Below are positions 1-6,619 of a stretch of 8,152 nt of DNA, piece by piece (the first letter of the stretch is position 1; the number at the start of each line of letters is the position of its first letter). The notes beneath the pieces are model-generated. The model had not been told where the DNA came from and searched no databases. It saw only the letters and a program-made list of their open reading frames with translations. Origin of the DNA: an uncultured Clostridia bacterium. Its GTDB lineage: Bacteria; Bacillota; Clostridia; TANB77; CAG-508. The position numbers and the translations under genes are program-made. The DNA lies in assembly GCA_947626205.1 (NCBI GenBank), contig CANQRO010000062.1, positions 1 to 8,152 of the forward strand, given 5' to 3'.

Positions 1-54
1 ATTCCCTACATATTCAAGCATTTAAGACTAATTGAAAATCTATAAACCTATGTA

Positions 55-93
<39 letters not shown>

Positions 94-110
94 ATTTAAG
101 TACAGATAAT

Positions 111-139
111 ATAATAGCACAAAAATGGAGTAGTGTCAA
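111..139 (-). promoter_or_regulatory. Strong sigma-A promoter of the tRNA-Arg gene
   Basis: On the minus strand a perfect -35 TTGACA (139-134), a 17-base spacer and a -10 TATTAT (116-111) end 17 bases before the first tRNA base at 93. Geometry and strength are typical of a stable-RNA promoter, so the interrupted tRNA still has an intact promoter. It lies within about 20 bases of the end of splB on the same strand. Confidence 0.85.
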
Positions 140-156
140 GAATAGAACAAAACATT

Positions 157-1155
157 TTAAACAATATATAAAATTTTGTTGTTTGGGAAGTATTTTTTCA
201 TTAAATATTGCATATAATTAGTAGCTTCATTCTTAATAGATGTCTTATAACCGTATTTTCCTCTGCCTCTACCACTCATATAAGAGGGATCATATAAATT
301 TATAGCATTAGGAAATGCTTCTGAATTAATTCTTGTATGAACATAACTATAAGTCATAAAAATTAATTCAAAAAAAACATCTTTTTTTACATCATCACTA
401 AGTTCCTCAGAAAGTTTTACTAATAAATTTTCATATAAGACCTTCCAATTTTCTACTAATATAATAGGAGCAATCAAAATACCAATTTTATAACCGGCAT
501 TTTTTAAAGCATTTATAGCATGAATACGATTTTGCAAAGATGATGTCCCGAATTCAACTTTTTGGATTATTTCTTCAGGATTCATACTCATACGTACAAT
601 AACTTTTTCCTTTCCTTTAATATTTAAAATTGGATCTACCATATCAAATTTAGTAGGGAAAGTTAAGAAACCTTTATTTGAGTTACTAAAGTTTTCTATT
701 GTCCAAACAAGATTATCTGTAATTGAATTTTCTAAAATTAAATCACTATTACTACCTATCTCAAAAGTTAAATTTTTATCACTTTTATTAGCAGTAGAAA
801 TTATTTTATCTAGCATTTCTTCTCTGTTCACAAATAAACGTAAATAAGCACATTTATTATAATTACAAACCAAATAGCAGTATAAACACATAGCTGTACA
901 ACCAGAAGAAGTATAGGGAACTAAAAAATCTGATACTTTGTGATTTATTACAAAATTATGAGTTTTACGAACTCCAATAATTAAATTTCTTTTCATTTTA
1001 GTAAATTCAGTATTTGATTTGCTTCTCATTTCTGGAATATTATTATGGTTTTCAATTATAAATTTTGGAATAGATTCATACTTTTTCATTAATTCTTGCC
1101 CCAATGGATAATTTAATATATTTTTTTCATAATAAATTGCAGATGGAATAAACAT
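157..1155 (-). CDS. splB: Spore photoproduct lyase homologue (radical SAM)
   Basis: SplB repairs the thymine dimer (spore photoproduct) made by UV in dormant spore DNA, using S-adenosylmethionine and a [4Fe-4S] cluster during germination. The 332-residue length is close to the roughly 340 usual for the family. The cluster motif CxxxCxxC is C86, C90 and C93, followed by Tyr94. The N-terminal YPLGQEL (16-22), GVRKT (61-65), PTKF (167-170), the AGYKIG...AP block (220-230) and the C-terminal YFPNNKI (322-328) also match SplB. In the stretch I align with the Bacillus subtilis segment holding the hydrogen-donor Cys141, this protein reads FEIGSNSD (131-138), with Ser135 in place of Cys. It has extra cysteines at 97 and 102. 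The ATG at 1155 follows AAGGAGG at 1169-1163. It stands alone, with no splA-like gene beside it. The family is secure; repair activity is not. Confidence 0.88.
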   Translation of the reverse strand: MFIPSAIYYEKNILNYPLGQELMKKYESIPKFIIENHNNIPEMRSKSNTEFTKMKRNLIIGVRKTHNFVINHKVSDFLVPYTSSGCTAMCLYCYLVCNYNKCAYLRLFVNREEMLDKIISTANKSDKNLTFEIGSNSDLILENSITDNLVWTIENFSNSNKGFLTFPTKFDMVDPILNIKGKEKVIVRMSMNPEEIIQKVEFGTSSLQNRIHAINALKNAGYKIGILIAPIILVENWKVLYENLLVKLSEELSDDVKKDVFFELIFMTYSYVHTRINSEAFPNAINLYDPSYMSGRGRGKYGYKTSIKNEATNYMQYLMKKYFPNNKILYIV

Positions 1156-1176
1156 TAAAATACCTCCTTTTTAATT

Positions 1177-1206
1177 TAGTATAAAAAAATTAGTAGCAAT
1201 TATTCA
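1177..1206 (-). promoter_or_regulatory. Candidate forespore (sigma-G-like) promoter of splB
   Basis: On the minus strand TGAATA (1206-1201), a 17-base spacer and TATACTA (1183-1177) resemble the sigma-G pattern GHATR-N17/18-CATWHTA, with T for the first C of the -10. Transcription would begin near 1170, right before the ribosome binding site. In Bacillus, splB is known to be expressed in the forespore under sigma-G, so this fits the gene. The -35 is a poor sigma-A match, but a sigma-A-type promoter cannot be excluded in such AT-rich DNA. Confidence 0.4.
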
Positions 1207-1255
1207 CAAAAAGATGTAAAATAATAATAAAATAAAATAGAAAAAGGAGAAAATT

Positions 1256-1981
1256 GTGAATAATAAAATACAAAATAAAAAAAATTTGATAACGTTAAAA
1301 CAACTTTTGTGGTATTTTATATTTTTTAGTATATTTGGACTAATAATAGAAACTATATTTTGCTATGCCACAATGGGAATTTTAGAAAGTAGAAAAGGAC
1401 TTATATGGGGCCCGTTTTGTCCAGTATATGGAGTAGGAGCATGTATTTTTATAATTATGCTAAACAAGTATAAAGATAAGCCATTGCATTTATTTATTAT
1501 AGGAAGCATTATAGGAAACGTTACAGAATATTTATTAAGTTTTTTATTAGAAGCAATTTATGGAATGAGATTTTGGGATTATTCATATTTAGAATGGAAT
1601 TTGAATGGTAGAATATGTTTTAAATATTCTTTATTTTGGGGAGTACTTGCACTTATTTTAATAAAAGGAATAAAAGGACCAATTGATAAACTAATAAATT
1701 GTATTCCTAATAACAAGATACTTAATTTAAGCATATTTGTTTTCTTAATAATTGATATTATTGCTACTGTATGGGCAGTATCAGCTTATCAAGAAAGAGC
1801 AAGATTTGAATATGAAAAAATAAATATAAAAAATGAACAAAACATAATACAAGTTGTAAAAAATAAAATAGAAAATACTTTGTTTTCTAATAAAATTATG
1901 TTAAAAACATTCCCTAATTTAAGATATACAGATTATAATGGTAATCAACATTATATAAGAGATATATTAAAATCAGATTAG
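1256..1981 (+). CDS. Polytopic membrane protein, PF06541 type (putative ABC-transporter type IV, CmpB-like)
   Basis: This 241-residue protein looks like the PF06541 family, labelled putative ABC-transporter type IV but of unproven function. About five hydrophobic segments are visible, near residues 15-37, 57-70, 78-100, 124-140 and 156-176. Family-like features are the first-helix segment SIFGLIIET (25-33), the ESRKGLIWGPFCPVYGVGA block (44-62) and FWDYS (106-110). The C-terminal 65 residues are polar and charged and probably cytoplasmic. No ATP-binding partner gene is adjacent, so transport is not supported by context. Translation starts at GTG 1256, which sits 6 bases after the AGGAG ending at 1249; the next in-frame ATG would remove the first helix. 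It is divergent from splB across about 100 bases and ends in a hairpin shared with the converging gene. Confidence 0.75.
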   Translation: MNNKIQNKKNLITLKQLLWYFIFFSIFGLIIETIFCYATMGILESRKGLIWGPFCPVYGVGACIFIIMLNKYKDKPLHLFIIGSIIGNVTEYLLSFLLEAIYGMRFWDYSYLEWNLNGRICFKYSLFWGVLALILIKGIKGPIDKLINCIPNNKILNLSIFVFLIIDIIATVWAVSAYQERARFEYEKINIKNEQNIIQVVKNKIENTLFSNKIMLKTFPNLRYTDYNGNQHYIRDILKSD

Positions 1982-2001
1982 TTTAACTAATCTGATTTTA
2001 A
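1967..2001. terminator. Bidirectional hairpin terminator shared by two converging genes
   Basis: A perfect 15-bp inverted repeat, TTAAAATCAGATTAG (1967-1981) and its complement (1987-2001), encloses a 5-base centre whose outer T-A can also pair. The AT-rich ends give TTTT near the 3' arm in both directions. It contains the TAG stop of the plus-strand gene (1979-1981) and the TAA stop of the minus-strand gene (2000-1998). There is no long T-run beyond the stem, so strength is uncertain. Confidence 0.65.
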
Positions 2002-2783
2002 ATAGTATTTATAATATTACTAACATCATAAAAAGAAGAATTTTCTGTTAAAACAATATCAAAGTTTTGTAAGTAATGCCCTAAATTTTCATCGGTTTTA
2101 TCATTAAAAAATCCTATTAAAAGAGAATGAGAAAAATCGTCTTTATTTATTATATATGTATCTTGTACTACATCTCCGCACAAAATATAATATTTTTTTT
2201 GTTTTAAAATTTCTTGCCAATAAATAGGTAATTGATTTAAATTCTTATTACTAGAATGTATCATGTGCGAATTAAAAGGAAGCATATTATCATTTTCAAA
2301 TTGAATAAAATTACTCATGATAAATATATTTTCATATAAACAATTATTTAATTTTAAAAATTCTTCAATAACATTACCAATACCAGCAGAAGCTATAATA
2401 ACGGGAATATTTAGTTTATATAAATTTTTGAGAAAATCCTTACAGCCATTTCTAAATTTAATATTTCCATTCTTAACACAATTTACTAAACAAGAACGAG
2501 TATGGACATATTCAATAATTAAATCCATATTTTTATAATACCATTCTTCCATATATTTTATTTTAGTTTTATGAGGAATAGAAAAATCAAGCTCAATAGG
2601 ATAATAAAAATTAGCTAATTCGCGAGATTTTTTAATAAAGTCTAAAGATACATAAGCTGGATTTTCTAAAACACTCCAAGAGTTTGCACTGTCTGGTGAA
2701 GTAATAGTACAATCAAAATCTAAAATAACAGCAAAATTATCATTATTTAAATTTAAATTTTTTGAAGTATTATTATAAATCAT
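1998..2783 (-). CDS. HAD-superfamily pyrimidine 5'-nucleotidase, cN-III/UMPH-1-like
   Basis: The 261-residue protein resembles cytosolic 5'-nucleotidase III (PF05822; HAD subfamily IE), which removes phosphate from pyrimidine nucleoside monophosphates. Motif I is DFDCT, with Asp22 as likely nucleophile and Asp24 as acid/base. The substrate cap region has HKTKIKYMEEW (71-81), matching the family's MxEWW-like segment. Motif II is the serine in SAGIGNVIEE (132-141). SNFIQF (157-162) and IHSSNK (175-180) follow, with Lys180 as the probable motif III lysine. Motif IV is GDVVQD (203-208), with Asp204 and Asp208 for Mg2+. The C-terminal IGFFND and FDIVL also fit. All catalytic residues appear present. 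It is predicted cytoplasmic. ATG 2783 follows AAAGGAG at 2795-2789. Its own promoter lies upstream and it ends in the convergent hairpin. Substrate is inferred from homology only. Confidence 0.85.
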   Translation of the reverse strand: MIYNNTSKNLNLNNDNFAVILDFDCTITSPDSANSWSVLENPAYVSLDFIKKSRELANFYYPIELDFSIPHKTKIKYMEEWYYKNMDLIIEYVHTRSCLVNCVKNGNIKFRNGCKDFLKNLYKLNIPVIIASAGIGNVIEEFLKLNNCLYENIFIMSNFIQFENDNMLPFNSHMIHSSNKNLNQLPIYWQEILKQKKYYILCGDVVQDTYIINKDDFSHSLLIGFFNDKTDENLGHYLQNFDIVLTENSSFYDVSNIINTI

Positions 2784-2815
2784 ATAATCTCCTTTAACAT
2801 TATAAAAGTAAAATT

Positions 2816-2844
2816 ATTATATAATGAAAAAAAGAGATGTGCAA
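2816..2844 (-). promoter_or_regulatory. Sigma-A promoter of the cN-III-like nucleotidase gene
   Basis: On the minus strand -35 TTGCAC (2844-2839), a 17-base spacer and a perfect -10 TATAAT (2821-2816) lie between the exporter stop at 2861 and the nucleotidase start at 2783. The nucleotidase is therefore probably transcribed on its own, not only by read-through from the exporter. Confidence 0.75.
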
Positions 2845-2860
2845 CAAATGTTTTTAAAAA

Positions 2861-3475
2861 TTAAATTAAAAAATTAATTAAACCTAATGTACCAAAAATA
2901 ATAAATAAAATTCCAGAAAGAAAATTCATCGATTTAGATGAGATTTTAGTATTTAAAAATTTACCAAATAAAATTGCAAGAAAATCACTGCAAACCATTC
3001 CTAAAACAGCACCCATTATTAAGGCTAACTTTAAATTAGGATAACCAATACCAAGTCCAATAGAAGCAAGAAAAGTTTTATCTCCCAATTCTCCAATAGC
3101 AATACTAAATGCAATTACTAATATATACCCATAGGCAATAGATGAAAACTTTGAAAAATTATTTTTATTTTCAATTGAAGTATCAACTGACTCATTTTTT
3201 CTTTCTATAAAAGTAATAATTCCAAAAAGAAGAAAAGATAAATATGTAATAATTTGAACAATAGAATGTACCAAAGGATTAGATAAATTTCCTAATAAAG
3301 TTCCAAATATAATTGCTATGCCATGGCTTAAAAATGAGCCAAGAGCCACACCTAATAATATAACATAAGTTTTTAATTTAGATGAAAATGATAATGCTAA
3401 CAGTTGAGTTTTATCACCTAATTCAGAAAAAAATATCATAGAAAATGCAATAAAAAAAGAATATAAAAAATTCAT
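2861..3475 (-). CDS. GDT1/TMEM165 (UPF0016) family cation exporter, probably Mn2+
   Basis: The 204-residue membrane protein has the two-fold inverted repeat of the UPF0016/GDT1 family, each half with the hallmark ExGDKT motif: ELGDKT at 18-23 and again at 129-134. Six hydrophobic segments are visible, near residues 3-17, 36-60, 68-90, 112-130, 146-170 and 183-203, with a charged loop (91-110) between the halves. Characterised relatives move Mn2+ or Ca2+ out of the cytoplasm, and bacterial members often protect from manganese excess; Mn2+ as substrate here is inferred. ATG 3475 follows an AGGAGG at 3486-3481, partly inside a hairpin. I saw no yybP-ykoY manganese riboswitch in the leader. It lies upstream of the nucleotidase gene on the same strand but no functional link is evident. 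Family assignment is firm. Confidence 0.9.
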   Translation of the reverse strand: MNFLYSFFIAFSMIFFSELGDKTQLLALSFSSKLKTYVILLGVALGSFLSHGIAIIFGTLLGNLSNPLVHSIVQIITYLSFLLFGIITFIERKNESVDTSIENKNNFSKFSSIAYGYILVIAFSIAIGELGDKTFLASIGLGIGYPNLKLALIMGAVLGMVCSDFLAILFGKFLNTKISSKSMNFLSGILFIIFGTLGLINFLI

Positions 3476-3484
3476 AAATTCCTC

Positions 3485-3521
3485 CTGGTATTTTATTAAT
3501 ACCTATTCAATAAAATGCCAG
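3485..3521 (-). promoter_or_regulatory. Leader hairpin touching the exporter ribosome binding site
   Basis: In the minus-strand RNA, CTGG (3521-3518) and ATTTTATT (3516-3509) pair with AATAAAAT (3497-3490) and CCAG (3488-3485). One C/A mismatch interrupts the 12 pairs and the loop has 11 bases. The closing CCAG overlaps the first two bases of AGGAGG (3486-3481), so folding could lower ribosome access. The structure is seen directly; a regulatory role is inferred. Further upstream only a weak promoter candidate, TATAAT at 3547-3542 without a good -35, is visible. Confidence 0.45.
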
Positions 3522-3599
3522 AATATTCTTTTAAAAAATCAATTATAAAGAAATAACCTAAGTACATATAATAAAACCCTAGTCATATGATTATATTAT

Positions 3600-3604
3600 G
3601 GAGG
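3600..3604 (+). promoter_or_regulatory. Ribosome binding site fixing the original ykvI start
   Basis: GGAGG nine bases before ATG 3614 marks this as the true start codon of the ykvI-like gene. It shows that the long downstream frame has lost its native initiation region to a frameshift. Confidence 0.7.
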
Positions 3605-3613
3605 TTATATATT

Positions 3614-4631
3614 ATGAAAAATATAATAAAAATTATTTGCGTAATTATCGGAACAATTATTGGAGCAGGTTTTGCATCACGGAAAAGAAATATATATTTT
3701 TTTTGGACAATGTAATTTAAATGGAATATTAGGCATATGCATATCATGTACGTTAATTGGAATTATTATTTATAAAACATTAAATTTGAGCAAAAAAGAA
3801 AATATTAGTGAATATAAAAATTTATTAAATAAAATAATTAAAAATAAAAATATTAATGAAATAATTTATATAATTATGAATGTTTTTTTACTAATTTCTT
3901 TTTATATTATGATTGCAGGATTTAGTGCATATTTTTCTCAAGAAATAGGAGTTTTAAATATTATTGGTAATATTATTATAATTCTTTTATGCTATATAGT
4001 TTTTATAGGCAATATAAAAAGCATTATAAAAATAAATATGTTTTTAACACCAATTTTAAGTGTATGTATTTTATTATTAATGTATAAAAATATAAATGAA
4101 ATTTCTTATATGAATTTATATATTGTAAAAAATAATTTTATAAGAATAATTTTTAATTCTATAATTTATGCTAGTTATAATAGTATTGTTTTAATACCCA
4201 TATTACTATCTCTACAAAAATACATTAATAAAAAAGAAGAAATAAAATGGGTAGCAATTATTTCTACAATTATATTATTAATTTTAGCTTTTTCTATATA
4301 TATAATAATTTCAAAGATTAATATAGATATAGATATAAATAAAATTGAATTACCAACAGTATATGTAGCGAATTTAAATGGAAAGATGTATCAATATTGC
4401 TATGGAATAATAATTTTAGTAGCTATGTATACATCAGCTATTTCAGCAGGTTATGGCTTTTTAGAGAACTATAGTACTAATCAAAAAAAATATAAAATAA
4501 TAACAATAATAATTTGTATTACATCATTTTTTATATCTAAAATAGGCTTTACTAAACTAATTAATTGGCTATATCCTATTTTTGGCTTTTTAGGAATATT
4601 GCAAATAGGAATCATTTTAAAAAAGAATTAA
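3614..4631 (+). pseudogene. ykvI: YkvI-like membrane transporter gene, frameshifted near its 5' end
   Basis: The ATG at 3614, nine bases after GGAGG (3600-3604), opens a frame encoding a first helix with the YkvI-like signature GTIIGAGFAS. The frame then turns into arginine-rich sequence and stops near 3715. Skipping one base, C3680, restores GAGFASGKEIYIFF and a continuous membrane protein to the TAA at 4629-4631, about 338 residues in all, normal for the COG3949/YkvI group. YkvI proteins are uncharacterised but look like APC/LeuT-fold transporters. About nine further hydrophobic stretches follow the break. The only start for the long frame is a TTG at 3660 with no ribosome binding site, which would give the family motif in the wrong frame. 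The lesion is a simple insertion outside any homopolymer: a recent mutation, a sequencing error or, less likely, a translational frameshift. Confidence 0.75.
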
Positions 4632-4638
4632 AAGTATA

Positions 4639-4667
4639 TTGCAAAAAATACTTAAAACTGGTATAAA
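4639..4667 (+). promoter_or_regulatory. Promoter of the DUF5711-cvpA operon
   Basis: -35 TTGCAA (4639-4644), a 17-base spacer and -10 TATAAA (4662-4667) lie between the ykvI stop and the DUF5711 start. Transcription would begin around 4674, giving a leader of just over 20 bases containing AAGGAG. Confidence 0.65.
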
Positions 4668-4696
4668 ATAAATATAGTAAAACAAGGAGAAAATAT

Positions 4697-5866
4697 ATGA
4701 AAAAAATTAAATTAAAATTAAATCAAGAAAAAAAGAAAAAACTAATAACTATCTTAATAATTATATTAATTATGCTATTTATTATATGTAGTGCATTTTA
4801 TATTACTAACACTAATTTTCGTAGTTTTTTTGATAGATATATTTTCGGAAAAGAGATAGGAGAAAATAATGCAAACAGCATAGACTTAAATGGGCAAGAA
4901 AATGTAAGTATATATGCATATGATAAATACATTACGGTATTAAACAAGAATGTAATAACAGCTTATACAAGTAATGCTAAGAAAGAATATGAGTTGGAAT
5001 TAACTATTAATAATGCAATATATTCTTCAAATAGTCGTTATCTTGCTGTTGCAGAGCATGGGGGAAAACAAATATATTTTATTTCAGAAGGCAATATATT
5101 ATGGCAAAAGCAAGTAGAGGACGAGATAAGTGATATAAAGGTAAATAAAAATGGATATGTATCAGTTATTCTAACAGGAAACACATATAAAACCATAGTA
5201 ACAACATATAGCCCAGCAGGTAAAGAACTATTTACAACATATTTATCAACTACTACTGCAATAGATACAGCAATTTCAAACGATAATAAATATCTAGCTA
5301 TTGCTGAAATTAATACAAGCGGAACACTTATTCAATCAAACATCAAAATAATATCAATTGAAAAAGCACAAAACGATCCATTAAATTCCGTTATATATAC
5401 ATATAATGCGCCAAACGATATACTAATTACAAGTATTCAATACCAAAATAAGAATAAATTAGCAATATTATGTCATGATGAAATTATTACATTACAAGAT
5501 GAAAAAGAAGAAATATTTGTTAATTACGATAATGATAAAATAACTTTTGCTAATGTGCAACTAAATGATTATGTAGTATATACTGTAGAGAAAAGTGCAG
5601 GTATGCTTAGTTCGAATACACAAGTTGTTTTAAAAAATACTTCTACTGGACGAGAAAATATATATACATCAAAAGGTGTAGCTAAAGATTTAAAAACATA
5701 CAATGAAAATGTAGCATTAAATTTAGGAAGTGAAATTCATTTTATTACAACAAATGGTTGGCTAAACAAAAAGTATATATTAGAAAAAGAAGTAAAGGAC
5801 ATAGTAATAGGAGACAAAATTGCAGGCATTATATATCAAGATAAAATAGATATAATTAATATATAA
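4697..5866 (+). CDS. DUF5711-type membrane-anchored beta-propeller-like protein
   Basis: The 389-residue protein has a lysine-rich cytoplasmic start (1-15), one strong membrane segment (about 16-36) and a large outside domain, so it is anchored with the C-terminus outside. The outer part repeats short beta-rich units resembling propeller blades: an exposed strand, then patterns such as NSRYLAVAE (112-120) and DNKYLAIAE (196-204), and phrases like GNILWQKQV (132-140). This matches what I know of DUF5711 proteins of Clostridia, which have no established function. No enzyme motif is visible. ATG 4697 is seven bases after AAGGAG (4684-4689). cvpA begins 17 bases after the stop, so the two are almost certainly co-transcribed. 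A scaffold or sensor role in the envelope is inference. The family name is moderately sure; the architecture is clear. Confidence 0.72.
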   Translation: MKKIKLKLNQEKKKKLITILIIILIMLFIICSAFYITNTNFRSFFDRYIFGKEIGENNANSIDLNGQENVSIYAYDKYITVLNKNVITAYTSNAKKEYELELTINNAIYSSNSRYLAVAEHGGKQIYFISEGNILWQKQVEDEISDIKVNKNGYVSVILTGNTYKTIVTTYSPAGKELFTTYLSTTTAIDTAISNDNKYLAIAEINTSGTLIQSNIKIISIEKAQNDPLNSVIYTYNAPNDILITSIQYQNKNKLAILCHDEIITLQDEKEEIFVNYDNDKITFANVQLNDYVVYTVEKSAGMLSSNTQVVLKNTSTGRENIYTSKGVAKDLKTYNENVALNLGSEIHFITTNGWLNKKYILEKEVKDIVIGDKIAGIIYQDKIDIINI

Positions 5867-5882
5867 AATATAGGAGAGATTT

Positions 5883-6545
5883 ATGATAATAATTGATATT
5901 ATTGTACTTGGTATTATTTTATTAAGTGTTTTTTTAGGATATAAAAAAGGATTAATTGGGGCATTATTTCAAATCATATCATTTTTCTTAGCAATACTTA
6001 TAACATTATTTTTATATAAACCAGTTACAACATATATTATAGAACATACAAACATAGATGAACAAATAAATAATATTATAATAGAAAAATTATCTTTTAC
6101 AAATATAGACCAGGGTGAAAAAATAAATGAAGATGAAACAAATCTCCCAAAAGTAGTTGTAAATTATATTAATAATGGAATAGAAAATACTATAAGTGAA
6201 ACCGAAGAAAATATATTACCAACAATTGCAAATTCTCTAACGGAAAATATAATAAATATAATTTCTATTTTAGGAATATTTCTAATATCAAAAATTTTAT
6301 TAATATTTATAAAATTTTTGTTAAAAGCAATATCGGAAATACCATTAATTAAACAATTTAATCAACTTGGAGGAATAATATATGGCTTTTTAAAATCAAT
6401 TATTATAATATATATTATTCTTACAATTATTAGTTTTATTGCACCTATGATAGAGCAAAACCAAATAATAGAAATAATACAACAAACTATATTAACAAAA
6501 TGGCTATATAACAATAATATTATTTTAATATTATTCTTTTCTTAA
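5883..6545 (+). CDS. cvpA: CvpA family membrane protein
   Basis: The 220-residue protein has the CvpA fold. Helix 1 (2-19) is followed by the GYKKGL turn (19-24) typical of the family, then helix 2 (27-45). A polar, acidic extracytoplasmic stretch (about 46-120) precedes helix 3 (123-147), a LGGIIYGFLKS segment (162-172) and helix 4 (170-187). Escherichia coli CvpA is needed for colicin V export and for bile and envelope stress tolerance; the biochemical role in Gram-positives is unknown. ATG 5883 follows AGGAGAG at 5872-5878, with a 16-base gap from the DUF5711 stop, placing both in one operon. The C-terminus is short and very hydrophobic (NIILILFFS), unusual but compatible with an intact gene because the N-terminal and central domains are complete. 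Confidence 0.82.
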   Translation: MIIIDIIVLGIILLSVFLGYKKGLIGALFQIISFFLAILITLFLYKPVTTYIIEHTNIDEQINNIIIEKLSFTNIDQGEKINEDETNLPKVVVNYINNGIENTISETEENILPTIANSLTENIINIISILGIFLISKILLIFIKFLLKAISEIPLIKQFNQLGGIIYGFLKSIIIIYIILTIISFIAPMIEQNQIIEIIQQTILTKWLYNNNIILILFFS

Positions 6546-6550
6546 TTTTG

Positions 6551-6579
6551 TTGATATTTATATATTAATTTGATATACT
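6551..6579 (+). promoter_or_regulatory. Promoter of the LCP gene
   Basis: -35 TTGATA (6551-6556), a 17-base spacer and -10 TATACT (6574-6579) lie in the 74-base gap after cvpA. The LCP gene can therefore be transcribed independently, in addition to read-through from the DUF5711-cvpA operon. Confidence 0.68.
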
Positions 6580-6619
6580 TTGATAAATATGAATATGTAG
6601 GGAGAGGAAATTTAATATA

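Noticed and set aside
1..54. Group I intron following the tRNA 5' half
   Set aside because: Not called as a feature: in the visible bases no good internal guide pairing to the exon end CCTTCT and no conserved core elements are seen. Kept only as a hypothesis.
1203..1230. Sigma-A promoter for the PF06541 gene (TTCACA then TAATAA)
   Set aside because: The spacer is 16 bases and the -10 is just one of many similar A/T words; too weak to annotate.
2317..2538. Plus-strand open frame of 73 codons
   Set aside because: It lies wholly antisense to the nucleotidase gene, has no ribosome binding site and resembles no family; it is a shadow frame.
3522..3613. yybP-ykoY manganese riboswitch upstream of the GDT1-family gene
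   Set aside because: None of the conserved purine-rich or three-way junction segments was recognised in the minus-strand leader.
3660..3700. TTG at 3660 as the real start of the YkvI-like protein
   Set aside because: No ribosome binding site precedes it, and it reads the conserved GAGFAS motif in the wrong frame; the ATG at 3614 plus a frameshift explains the sequence better.
4632..4653. Inverted repeat AAGTAT/ATACTT after ykvI as terminator
   Set aside because: Only six AT-rich pairs, no T-run, and the promoter -35 of the next operon sits in the loop.
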